A stretch of 64,000 nt of DNA from Ryuthela nishihirai (lineage: Eukaryota > Arthropoda > Arachnida > Araneae > Heptathelidae). The translations under genes were made by a program, and so were the position numbers. Each line of letters starts with the position of its first letter. Positions within the stretch are counted from its first letter, which is position 1. The DNA lies in assembly GCA_038380435.1 (NCBI GenBank), contig JAWZYU010000027.1, forward strand, positions 5,887,156-5,951,155, in the 5' to 3' direction. Positions 21,335 to 31,802 of the stretch are shown one piece after another. The notes below the pieces were generated by a model. It saw nothing but the letters and a program-made list of their open reading frames with translations, ran no database searches and was not told where the DNA came from.

Positions 21335-21531
21335 AAACCTAAATCTTCCGTGAAATGACGTTCTTCCTGCGCTGCCCCCCCCCCTCGCTAATTGCCAAAC
21401 TGCCCAAATGGTTCTGAATGTAGTTTGTTTATTAGTATAAGATGGCAATTCCAGCATTCAAAGAACTCGCAGAACTATTAATGATAAAAATCTAGTGAAG
21501 CCAACAAATTTCACTTGAATATATTACCTTA

Positions 21532-21742
21532 AGCAGTCCCGTGGCCGAGTGGTTAGCGAGCTTGGCTACTGATCTACGCGACCTGGGTTCCAGCCCCGGA
21601 TAAGGCATGGATGTTCGTGTTGTTTTCTGCTGAGGTCCTGCCATCCTCTCAGATCTTCTACTGTGGCATATAAACTGACAGGCTCCAGTCAGACCTCTGT
21701 GGCAAGCAGCTGCTTGAGGGGGTATTTATTTTTATTTATTTT
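21532..21742 (+). mobile_element. SINE-B copy 4
   Basis: Full-length: 'gtggccgagtggttagcgag' head, 'ggttccagcccc' decayed B box, body, TTTA-rich tail. A perfect 12-bp duplication 'tatattacctta' flanks it (21520-21531, 21743-21754). Confidence 0.93.
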
Positions 21743-21832
21743 TATATTACCTTACTAGGATGAGAATATCTAAATCAATATATGTAGAGACGTTGCTGGG
21801 TACTGAGTAAAGCAATTCGTCCTATCGATGTA

Positions 21833-23660
21833 CACTGATCGACATTGAAAGTGCCCCACCCATAAGGACATGTCGTACAAGCATGCAAATAGAAGAGTGG
21901 GTGTGCGCATTTGAATATGCAAATGATGATAGTCAGGAGCCAATTACGTGTGTGGCTAAACAGATAAAAGGTGTAAGATGGAACAGGGATGATATTATGT
22001 TTATGCAGGTGGAAGTCATGGGAACAGTTGACTTTATGTGGTTCCACTTTGAAATTGTTCAGAAAATGCTGAAAATGCTTAGTACGTACCATCAGCAAGT
22101 TTATCGCCATTTGGATGCCATTCTTTCAAAAAGAGGAAGAATTATAGGCCTGTGTGAAGTTGGATGGATTACACATCGTGTAGCTGCCCATGTTCATCAG
22201 GATGCACAAACAGTTGGATGCCATTGGCAGCAGTGTTGAAATGAAGGTTCTAGCATGTGTCGCATAGGGAGTGGTGGCATCTGACAGACATCAGCATGGC
22301 TTGATAGGCACATTGTTCGACATGCTCGTTCGTCACCACAGAGCACTGCAGGCGATATTCGACAGACTTGTCAGCAGCCATGGACGTCCCCATAGCGAAC
22401 CAAAGGTTGCATGAGGCACACCTGTGCTCTAGGCAACCATTTCGTCAAATGCCATTGACTGCAAACCATTGCAGCACTTGTCTGGCTTGATGCCGAAGTC
22501 GTGCAAACTGGGGTCACAAATGGAACCCTGTTGTGTTTAGTGATTAATGCCGTTTCTGTCTGGGTGCTGACGATCGACGGGTTCGTGTGGAGACAACCTG
22601 GTAAGAGGACGGATGCAGCTTCTGTTCATGACTGGCACACTGCCCGTCAGCCAGGTATAATCGTATGGGGTGATATTGGATATGACAGCAGGTTACCTCT
22701 TGTCCACATCACAGGAACACTGACAGCTGCACGATATGTTAGCAGGGTTCTGCAGCCCGTTTTGTTACCGTTCCTGGGAGGCATGCTGCAGCCCATTTTC
22801 CAGCATGAAAACCCGTGTACACACTGCTAGGGGGGGGGGGGGCTCAGTCGGTAGCGCGCCAGTCTCGTAATCTGTAGTTCCCAGGTTCGAGTCCCAGCTG
22901 GGTCAGCGTTGAGATTTATCTCCGCAAAATTCCCCACCCTGCCCATGGTCAGTAGGGGACACCAATGGGTTTGGAAAGGCCGCCGCCCGTCGGATGGGAC
23001 GTTAAGCCGTGGTCCAGTGTGCGGGATGCGGGAGAGCCATACCCTGTGCACGTTAAAGAACACACTGGAAGGCCTTGACGGGAGGCTACCATCTGTCTCC
23101 CAACAGCTATTCCAGTTGGTCCCCTCCCCCAACCTTCTCTGAGTCTTCGGGGTCCATGTGACCTGGCCAATTAGTCCATGGTGTGCAAAAAAGTGCTGCT
23201 CAGAGGTAAAACAACCCAACCCAACCCACACTGCTAGGGTCTCCAGACAATGTTTGTAAAATGTTCAAGTATTACCATGGCCAGCAAAATCTCCAGATTT
23301 ATCCTCAATAGAAACTCTGTTGAACCACATTGGATGACTTGTGCAATCCTTTCACTGGACAGAGCGAAATTTCGATGAATTACGGGAGCAAGTTAATGCT
23401 GCTTGGTGTGCAATTCCTCAGGACCATATCCGTCGACTGTATGACTCCATGCCACCCCGTATTGCTGCCTGTATTGCCGTTCACGGCGGTGCAACCACCT
23501 GCTGAGGCAGTCACATTGTGCTGCATTATCTCATCTTCTAACCACTGTAAGTGGTTGGAAATTAAATCATGGTATGCCAATATATTTGCTATATGTGTGC
23601 TACATTTCACCCCTATCCCCTCACTCTTTCTGGGTGGAACAATTTCAATGTCGTGCAGTG
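21833..23660 (+). mobile_element. Tc1-like transposon, decayed, with SINE-A insertion
   Basis: Ends 'cactgatcgacattgaaa' (21833) and the reverse complement of 'tttcaatgtcgtgcagtg' (ends 23660) are inverted repeats with TA at 21831-21832 and 23661-23662. The transposase is spread over several frames: RIIGLCEVGWITHRVAA (HTH) near 22135, DDRRVRV-like region, ARQPGIIVWGDIGYDSR near 22650, IFQHENP (second catalytic Asp changed to Glu) near 22795. After the SINE follow SPDLSSIETL (Glu motif) near 23290 and LYDSMPPRIAACIAVHGG. Multiple stops make it inactive. Confidence 0.9.
22834..23226 (+). mobile_element. SINE-A copy 4, full length, nested in Tc1
   Basis: Has the tRNA-like head ('ggctcagtcggtagcgcg', B box 'ggttcgagtcc'), body and a CCCAA-rich end. 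It is preceded by a run of G. A perfect 13-bp duplication 'cacactgctaggg' lies at 22820-22832 and 23227-23239. It interrupts the transposase just after the second catalytic motif. Confidence 0.95.
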
Positions 23661-23662
23661 TA

Positions 23663-26654
23663 TTAAGCAGTGATCGAAGTATGCTTTTGATTTTAAATAT
23701 TTTTCGCAGAAGAGTTTAAGAAGCATCTGTTGCTCTATCATCCAGTATTATTCAATTATAATGATTAGAGGTGACTTCGATTCCAGGTGCCCTTGGATGG
23801 GATCACGCTTGAAGCACCACAAACGACTTCTGGCTGGGGGCAAGGTCAGCCTTTTAATCAGTGCTCATCAATTAACATTAACGAGAACTATTCATCTTCC
23901 AATTATATTTTTAGTATTCTTTCTCATTAAGGAATCGCCTTTAGCGATTATAATGATGCAACTCGAACATTATCAGTTTCTACAAATTATTTCTAGCACT
24001 TTTAGTTCCAAATACCATTAATCGTTCAATTTTGACCTTTAAATAATTATAATTGCTTTAATTTTTAACAACCGCTGAATGAAGACTTCAAAGACTGCTA
24101 TAGGTATGTATGTTTGTAATGCATCAGAATTTTTCTTTCCTTTATAACCGGGTTTTCGACAGCAGTTATCTAAATAATTGGGGCTGGGCAAGCTCAGACC
24201 CATGCATTTCCTACTTTTGTAGTAATTTTAAATTAGTTAGCATAGTCTAGTAATAGTTTTCATTACTTAGAGCTGGATACTTTTTAAAGGAGGTCCATTT
24301 CCGAATAACTTTATAATCTAGAAACACACCTGACACTAAATCAATAGATTTATGTTTGTTTTACTACTTGCTGTGTTATCATTTCTCTTGAATTATTCCT
24401 ATGCAAAATAAATTATCTGCCTTGAAACTATACAACACCCAAATGATATCTATGGCATGTTCCTCCTAAATTTGTCTCGTACAATCATTGCATAAATAAT
24501 TGCCTAAATATCCCACATTATGAATTAGAAACATAGCCAATCTATGCCAATCTATATCGATGTTTATACATTTACTCTAAAACATTACTTTTTTACATAA
24601 ATAAAAATCACGGACTTTCTGTTCTAGCGATGTTTTAGCATCAATTGAGGCGCATTCCCTGGGCACAAATGATCATGCGCACTGAGCCTAGAGAGCTTAC
24701 CCTTTGGCATCAACAAACAATATCAAACCGTTTTAAATTTTTTGGCGGGTTGGGGGGAGGTTCATCATGGGCACGAAGACTGCAGGATGGTAGAAAAAAT
24801 ATGATTTGACAATGCTCTGAAAGATGAAAGTGTTTAACAACGCTGTGATGACGTATTTAAAGTAGACGTCAGTTTTGAATGATGACATCTTAAGTGATAT
24901 TATAGAGATGGGTAAATATGTTAACACTCTGAGTGATGTTTTATACGTTTAAAAATATCCCTTGATGTTTTTTAAAATGATATTTTAAAACCTAATAATA
25001 ATGAACTAGAGAACAAATATGAGAAAATGTTAATTTTACTCATGTTTCTCTAAGTACCAAAGAAAACAATTTTTTTTAAAGAATTTTTTGCTTAATATTT
25101 GAATGAAAACGTAATCCCTCTTTAAGCACTATTCTTAAAATTTTCCTGGAATAATTTTTTTGTCAAACATGGGTGCTTTAACGAGAATTAACTAGAGAAA
25201 TAATAGATAGATTTTCCTATCCTCTGTCATCTGAAAGTACATTTTTGGGCGAGCCATTGCTTATGTGATCACAACAGACACTGGAAACAAGTCCAATAGT
25301 GAGTATCCAATAGTGAGTATCAGTTTCAAAAAGATTCCCTTAGGAAATAAAAAAAAAAATATTTAATCAAAGCAAAATGAACATAAAAGAAAAAAATCTG
25401 GATATAAATGTATTTGGAGCAGGAACTTGATTGCCCAAATTATGAGTTTGGCGTTTCAAAGCTATTTACTTAAAAGAAAGTAAGAAAAAGATGACGTAAC
25501 GATTCCTTTAATCAAACTGAATCAGTAGTTCTGATAAAAGATTTCCTTTGGTTGCATTTACGGCCACAATATCTTTTTCAGTGGCAGTATTTTAAAATTC
25601 GCTGTAATATTGATATATCTAACCTGGCATGTTAATTCTTATTATATATTTTTAATAGTTATTATCAAAGAATACAAAATTCTACATTTCGTGCGAAATA
25701 TGAGCAGTATTTTTTTACTATAACTGTCATATTAAGCTTCCTATTTATATTTCAAAATTAAAGGAGTTTATACACTTAAACTTCTGTATACATCATTCTT
25801 CTACAGTTAGTTTGAAATAGAATCAAGGGGTTCGTTATTCAGTTTGATGCGATGGCTAACTTTCAAAAGGTGAAGGACCCAAAATATGAATTCATACATT
25901 TCCGAGGCGATTTTAGATTTAGAGCTACAATTTTGTGTCCGAAAATGACTTATGGCAATCACCAAATATTGATCTTTTTGGTCTAAGTTTCAGGTAGGTT
26001 TTCAATAACACAGACGGTTGTAGTAATAATTCAGAATTTGCTTATAATTTTGAAATACTAGAAAAAAAGTATAATATATCCACAATTACAATATATACCC
26101 ATTCTCTGATTGTAATTTCAAACTTTTCAAATAGCATTCAGTACTAAAATTAATATATATTGGGATGATACATATGAAATGTCCGAAATGAAAGTGCCAC
26201 CTGCAAACCCTCATAAATATATAGGAATATTTTATGAGGAAATAGGTAGGTAACTGCAATAGGAAGCAGTTACCTGCCTAGTCAAAGAGTTCCCCACTTT
26301 TGCACTCAGAATCCCTCTACTTAAGATGGGGTGAAATCCAATTTTTAGCAAATGACCTTCGCTGTTGCTAACAGCTTTACCACCCACCAACCAACACTGG
26401 CTACACCTCATTGCAAAATTCAGCCACATGTCCCCTGAATAACTTTTAAGCTATTACATCCTCCCCAAATTTCTCTCCCCCACCTATGATAAGGCACTGA
26501 TACATCTGCATTGTTTTTTGAACTGCTTCATCCACTAGGCGGCCAGCTGCCACATGCCTGTAGGGTCGCTGACAACAGTAGGGTCGCTGGCACTTCAGGT
26601 GCTGATCCCAACCATTGGATGAATGCAGCTCCCAAAATTATATTTGCTTATGGA
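23663..26654. other. Unassigned AT-rich sequence
   Basis: About 3 kb with no recognisable gene or repeat family. A 13-bp-arm hairpin ('ggtaggtaactgc' / 'gcagttacctgcc') lies at 26244-26278, and 'gtagggtcgct' is duplicated near 26561 and 26579. It may be unique host intergenic or intronic sequence. Confidence 0.5.
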
Positions 26655-27115
26655 CCAGATGATAGAGGGGCCAAGGTCCTTCTTACAAAGTGGTCCAGAA
26701 GAACGAAAATAATGTTAGACACAAAGAGTTCCCCCAAGCATTGACACATTTCTGCCAACGAATTACGAAGCTGTGGATCCCACGGCGATAAAACTCTGGA
26801 GTCTGTGAGGCAAAGGAGACAACAGCTTTCCACACAGCTCGGTCGTTTGGGAAGGTCTTCTGCGCCAAGCAAATAGCCCAGATGCCAGAAGAGGTGATAA
26901 TCCATGGAAACAAGTCAGGGGAATATGCAGGGTGTGGCAGTGTTTCGTAGTCCAACTGGTGGATTTTTTGGACGGTCCTTTGTGAGGCATGCGGGAAGGT
27001 ATCGTCATGCAACAGGAGGAACCAAAACTGGTAGTTTGGTACAGCTTTCCGTGCATCTGCAGCATTTCAGCACAATAATACTCCAAAGTGACGGTCTCTG
27101 TCGGAGATAGGAATG
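26655..27115 (-). pseudogene. mariner transposase, C-terminal part
   Basis: The minus strand gives ETVTLEYYCAEMLQMHGKL, then LLHDDTFPHASQRT (second Asp of the HDNARPH-type motif), ETLPHPAYSPDL (but the third-Asp position is disrupted), and FYRRGIHSFVIRWQKCV near the end. Frames shift twice. This is the downstream part of an irritans-type mariner; the upstream part lies at 28056-29260. The 3' terminal repeat was not found. Confidence 0.8.
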
Positions 27116-27218
27116 ATCAAGATTCAATGTACTGTAAGATGGTGGTGAAATCAGCCTCCAGTGAGGGGCTCCCTTCACCAGTCACAACAGAAGGACGAGA
27201 TAGAAGAGGCAGAAGATA

Positions 27219-27396
27219 GTCGCTCAAAAAAGTATCCGAACACTATGGTTGATTGTAGAATTCAGGAAAAATATCTGGCAACGATTTTTTTAGAAATGAA
27301 TGATCTGGCAACCTTCGTATCACGTGACACTAAGGTTGGATACTAACAGGATACACAACAGGAGGACGAGTGTTCGGATACTTTTTTGAGCGACTG
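27219..27396. mobile_element. Palindromic MITE copy 1 (Tc1/mariner-like ends)
   Basis: Ends 'gtcgctcaaaaaagtatccg' and its reverse complement enclose 178 bp without coding capacity. Internal words 'gatctggcaaccttcg' and 'atctggcaacga' are shared with two other copies (27562-27827, 31518-31669). TA dinucleotides lie at both sides. Confidence 0.85.
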
Positions 27397-27561
27397 TAAT
27401 ACTCTCAGCTATCTCACGAATCTATTAACTATACTAATCTCGTTAACATAGAAGTAATAAAATAAGAGACATTAGACCTTGCAGAAGAGGCCACTGTTCT
27501 GAAAGACATCAATTAGTAGTCGCATATGCACGTTCGCTGAAGCATCTTGTTCTGGTGGGTA

Positions 27562-27827
27562 CAGTCCCTCAAAAAAAAATATCCGAACACTATGGTTGAT
27601 TGCAGAATTCAAAAAAATATCTGGATCGATTATCAAAAAAATAATTAAAAAAAATATCTGGATCGAAAAATATCTGGACGATTTTGTTTTGAAATTAGTG
27701 ATCTGGCAACCTTTGTATACAGTACAAGAAGGTTGTCAGATCACTAATTTCTAAAAATATCGTTGCCAGATATGTTTTCTGAATTCTGTAATCAAACATA
27801 GCGTTCGGATACTTTTTTGAGCGACTG
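27562..27827. mobile_element. Palindromic MITE copy 2
   Basis: Starts 'cagtccctcaaaaaaaaata' after TA and ends 'tacttttttgagcgactg'. The interior is a large imperfect palindrome around 27720 ('gatctggcaacctttgtata' against 'aaggttgtcagatc'). Short duplications of 'aaaatatctgga' occur on the left arm. Confidence 0.83.
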
Positions 27828-28055
27828 ACCAAGAAGGGAGGTAATGGAATAATCAGTGGTTCCCATAGCATGAAGCTCCTGAAACAAAGCTCCTCTTTCA
27901 GCGTTGTAGGGGAAAGTCTCAGGGTGTGTTGCATGTTGCACAGTTAAAACTGTAGGGCTGAGTGTGAAGCATAGAGTTGCTGTAGATGATATCAACTCGG
28001 ATACGATGCAGGAGGGTCTGCGGAGGTCTCCAAGGTTAGTAGCAGTGCGAGAAGG

Positions 28056-29260
28056 AAAAGAATGATGGATCACGCCAACAGCAGACCAGCATACGAGAAC
28101 CAGCACCTTCCACGGGTATAGGGTTGGCTTTGGAAAATGTTTTGGTGTCACTATGGCGTTCAAGCACTGTACTGATCGATGAGGATTGTCGTAGAGAACC
28201 CACTTTTCATCGCAGGTTACGATCCAATGCAGGATTCCGTGGAGGAATCCATTTTTTGTGGGCAATTGATCCTACCCAGACATCCATTTGTTGCGGGCAA
28301 TTGATCCTGCCCAGACATCCATTTGTTCAGGGCAATGAGGGAAATGCACAACCCTAGACGGCGTATCCTGTTGTCTGCTGTCAATTCGAGTGGCACCTAG
28401 ACATCCAGTTTTTTCACCTTCACCAGGGCTGCTAGTGCCGGACAACCATCGAATGATGCACACGGACTTTTGCTGAGATCTCATGTGCACTTTGACATGG
28501 GTCAGCTTCCAATATATTCTTCACCTCCTCATCTGTTACAGTTACGGGTCCCAGGTTCGAGTCCCAGCTGGGTCAGCGTTGAGATTTATCTCCGCAAAAT
28601 TCCCCGTCCTTCCCACGGTCAGTAGGGGACACCGATGGACTTGGAAAGGTCGCCGTCCATCGGATGGGACGTTAAGCCGTGGCCCCGTGTGCGGGAGAGC
28701 CATACCCTGTGCACGTTAAAAAACACGCTGGATGGCCTTGACGGGAGGCTACCATCTGTCTCCCAACAGCTGTTCCAGTGGGTCCCCTCCCCCAACCTTC
28801 TCTGAGCCTTCGGGGTCCATGTGACCTGGCCATTTAGCCCATGGTGTGCAAAAAAGTGCCGCTCAGAGGTAAAACAACCCAATCCAGTTACTGGTGGGCG
28901 ATCACAAGGCTCATTATCAAGGTATGTGTCTCTTGCTTGGAATTTTGCGAACCATTGTAGTATGGTATGTTCATTCGCAGTACCTTGCCCAAATTCCTCG
29001 TTAATGTTTTGGGCCATTACACCCGCAGAATGTCTAGGGTTTGAACTCATAAAGAAAAATGAAAAACTACGCTCGACTGGCGTGTCTCCATGGTCCACTT
29101 TGATTGAAGCCTGTGCATTCGTGTTTGAACTTCGCCACGTGTACAAGATATATACCGACTTGTGATGTATGCCATGTGTCGTTGCTGGACTACACCAATC
29201 CGTTGGAGGGGTCGAACCTGTCCACCCGCTGAAAGCGAACTTTCATCTGCACCAACCTAA
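28056..29260 (-). pseudogene. mariner element, 5' end and N-terminal transposase
   Basis: The 5' terminus reads 'ttaggttggtgcagatgaaa' on the minus strand (29260 inward), a classic mariner end. The protein shows INEEFGQGTANEHTILQWF and SAHEISAKVRVHHS (two HTH units), then IVTCDEKWVLYDNPHRS (first catalytic Asp) near 28220, PKHFPKPTLYPWKVLV and CWSAVGVIHHSF near 28070. Frames shift repeatedly, and a SINE-A interrupts it at 28546-28884. Downstream (27835-28055) open sequence that I cannot assign replaces the expected transposase, so another insertion or a junction between two copies is likely. Confidence 0.85.
28546..28884 (+). mobile_element. SINE-A copy 5, head-truncated, nested in mariner
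   Basis: Starts at the B box ('cccaggttcgagtcccagct') and ends 'aggtaaaacaacccaatc'. Short duplication 'cagttac' at 28539-28545 and 28885-28891. The mariner reading is continuous across the site once the SINE is ignored (RPPVT then VTDEEV). Confidence 0.9.
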
Positions 29261-29396
29261 TACTATTCAGCTATCAATTTTAATTTTAAATAACATAGAG
29301 ATTTACATTTTTAGTCTCGAAATAATTATAATTATGTTAAAGTTTGTAAATGTCTGTAAGATAACTGTTCAAGTAGTCATACGTATTTGAAGATTG

Positions 29397-31125
29397 ATCT
29401 GACAGGCTCAGGACCGAAGTTTATAATTATTCTCTAACAAACTCAAGACCGGGGTTTAAAGTTGTACTCCAACAGATCGAAGTTTAAAGTTATACTCTAA
29501 GAGGTTCAGGACCGGAGTTTAAAGTTATACTCCAACCGCCTCAGGACCGGAGTTAAAAGTTAAATTCTAACAGGCTCAGGACCAGAGTTTAAAGTTATAC
29601 ACTAACAGGTTCAGGACCGAAGTTTAAAGTTATACTCTAACAGATTCATGTCGGGAGTTTAAAGTTATACTCCAACAAGCTCAGGACCGAAATTTAAAGT
29701 TAAATTCTAACAGGCTCAGGACCGGAGTATGAAGTTATATTATAACAGGCTGAGCACTGGGGTTTAAAGTTATACTGTAGCAGCTGAAGACCGGAGTTTA
29801 ACGTTATATTCTAACAGATTCGGGACCACAGTTCAAAGTTATACACTAACAGTTTCAGGACCGGAGTTAAAAGTTATTTCCTAACAGGTTCAGGACCGAA
29901 GTTTAAAGTTAGGTTGTAACAGGCTCAGGACTGGAGTTCAAAGTTAAATTCTAACAGGCTCAGGACCAGAGTTTAAAGTTATACACTAAGAGTAGGTAGA
30001 AATAAATCAGGACAGGAATTTAAAGTTTTGTTGCAACAGGTTCAGGACCGGAGTTTAAAGTCATGTTGTAACAGGCTCAGGATTGGAGTTTAAAGTAATG
30101 TTATAACAGGCTCAGGACCGGAGTTTAAAGTTATACACTTAACAGACTCAGGACCAGAGTTTAAAGTTATACACTAACAGTTTCAGGACGGAGTTAAAAG
30201 TTATTTCCTAACAGGTTCAGGACCGAAGTTTAAAGTTATGTTGTAACAGGCTCAGAACCGAAGTTTAAAGTTAAATTCTAACAGGCTCAGGACCAGATTT
30301 TAAAGTTATATACTAACAGTGTGTAGCAATAAATCAGGACTGGAATTTAAAGTTATGTTCCAACAGGCTGAGGACCAGAGTTTAAAGTTATGTTGTAACA
30401 GGCTCAGGACCAGAGTTTAAAGTTATACTCTAACAGGTTCAGAACCAGAATTTAAAGTTATACTCCAACAGGCTGAGGACCGAAGTTTAAAGCTAAATTC
30501 TAACAGGCTCAGGACCAGAGTTTAAAGTTATACACTAACAGGCTCAGGAACAGACTTCAAATTTATACACTAAGAGTATGTAGCAATAAACCAGGACTGG
30601 AGTTTAAAGTTATGTTCCAACAGGCTGAGGACCGGAGTTTAAAGTTATGTTATAACTGACTCAGGATTGGAGTTCAAAGTTATGTTGTAACATGCTCAGG
30701 ACCGGAGTTTAAAGTTATACTCCAACAGGCTCAGGATTGGAGTTTAAAGTTATACACTTAACAGGTTCAGGACGGGAGTTAAAAGTTATTTTCTAACAGG
30801 CTCAGGCCCGGAGTCTAAAGTTATGTTCTAACAGGCTCAGTACTGGAGTTTAAAGTTATACTCCAACAGGTTAAGAACCAGAGTTTAAAGTTATATTATA
30901 ACAGGCTGAGGACCGGAGTTTAAAGTTACACTTTAGCAAGCTGAGGACCGGAGTTTAAAGTTAAATTCTAACAGGCTCAGGACCGGAGTTTAAAGTTATT
31001 TTTCAGCAGGTTCAGGACAGGAGTTTAAATTTATATTCTAGATGGTTCAGGACCGGAGTTTAAAGTTATACTCTTACATGCTGAGGATCGGATTTTAAAG
31101 TTTTATTCGAACAGACTCAGGCCCA
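29397..31125. repeat. 35-bp minisatellite, roughly 49 units
   Basis: Tandem, imperfect units around 'caggctcaggaccggagttt' plus 'aaagttatactctaa' (35 bp). Substitutions (ctcagg/ttcagg, ccgg/ccag/ccga) recur in blocks. A variant containing 'gtagcaataaa(t/c)cagga' appears about every 300 bp (near 29995, 30320, 30580), which suggests a higher-order unit. No spacers of unique sequence, so not a CRISPR. Confidence 0.93.
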
Positions 31126-31517
31126 GGAGAAGTGCAACTTTATAATTTCTGTTTCAGGTTGGCTTGAGTTCGAAAATGTGAACCCGAAATCATTTCTTGT
31201 TCTTACACTTAATTTCACTTTGGCATAGATGGAAAAACTTAGTTTCTTTTTTTTCTTTAATGTACTCACAACAGATCAATAACCAAATAAGAGCGGACCC
31301 TCAAAAAAAGAAAAAAGAAAAAAATTAAAATTGGTACATATAGAAGTATAGATAAAACTTAATACAAAAAAGTATAAAATACACATACCAAACACACCAA
31401 CAAAAACACAGAGAATTCAAAATAAAATCTAAAAAATAAATAAGGTCACACAATGCGATTTGAAATTTCTTAAAGAGTGATTGGATTGATTCTAATGGAA
31501 AATATTTTTTTTAATAA
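31126..31517. other. A-rich unassigned sequence
   Basis: Contains oligo-A runs near 31305-31445. No gene seen. Confidence 0.5.
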
Positions 31518-31669
31518 AAGATTTTTTTTAGAAATTAGTGATCTGGCAACCTTCGTGTCACGTGACACGAAGGTTGCCAGATCACTAATTTCTAAAAAAA
31601 ATCTTTGCCAGATATTTCTTCTGAATTCTGTAATCAACCTTAGTGTTCGGATACTTTTTTGAGCGACTG
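31518..31669. mobile_element. Palindromic MITE copy 3 with 88-bp perfect palindrome
   Basis: 31518-31605 is a perfect palindrome with 44-bp arms centred on 'cacgtg' (31559-31564). The right side continues into the family terminus 'tacttttttgagcgactg' (ends 31669, followed by TA). The left terminus is missing or degraded. Confidence 0.87.
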
Positions 31670-31717
31670 TACGGTGTAACTTTTCTCACCGAATGCAGGA
31701 TGAGGGTTAGCGGAGAT

Positions 31718-31802
31718 AAATCTCAACGTTAGCACAGGTGGGGGGAGGGAACCTGAGAATACAGATAACGAGCGCAGGCGCATTATTGACTAAGACAGCC
31801 TC
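31718..31802 (-). mobile_element. SINE-A head fragment, diverged
   Basis: The minus strand matches only the tRNA-like head and the start of the body ('gttgagatttatctccgc', here on plus as 'gcggagataaatctcaacgt'), with many changes. No duplication visible. Confidence 0.7.

Noticed and set aside
22841..22920. Functional tRNA gene (Met-like)
   Set aside because: A and B boxes are present, but the sequence belongs to SINE-A, cannot form a full cloverleaf and recurs with target duplications.
29397..31125. CRISPR-like array
   Set aside because: Units are contiguous 35-bp tandem repeats without unique spacers, no cas genes are present, and the DNA is eukaryotic.
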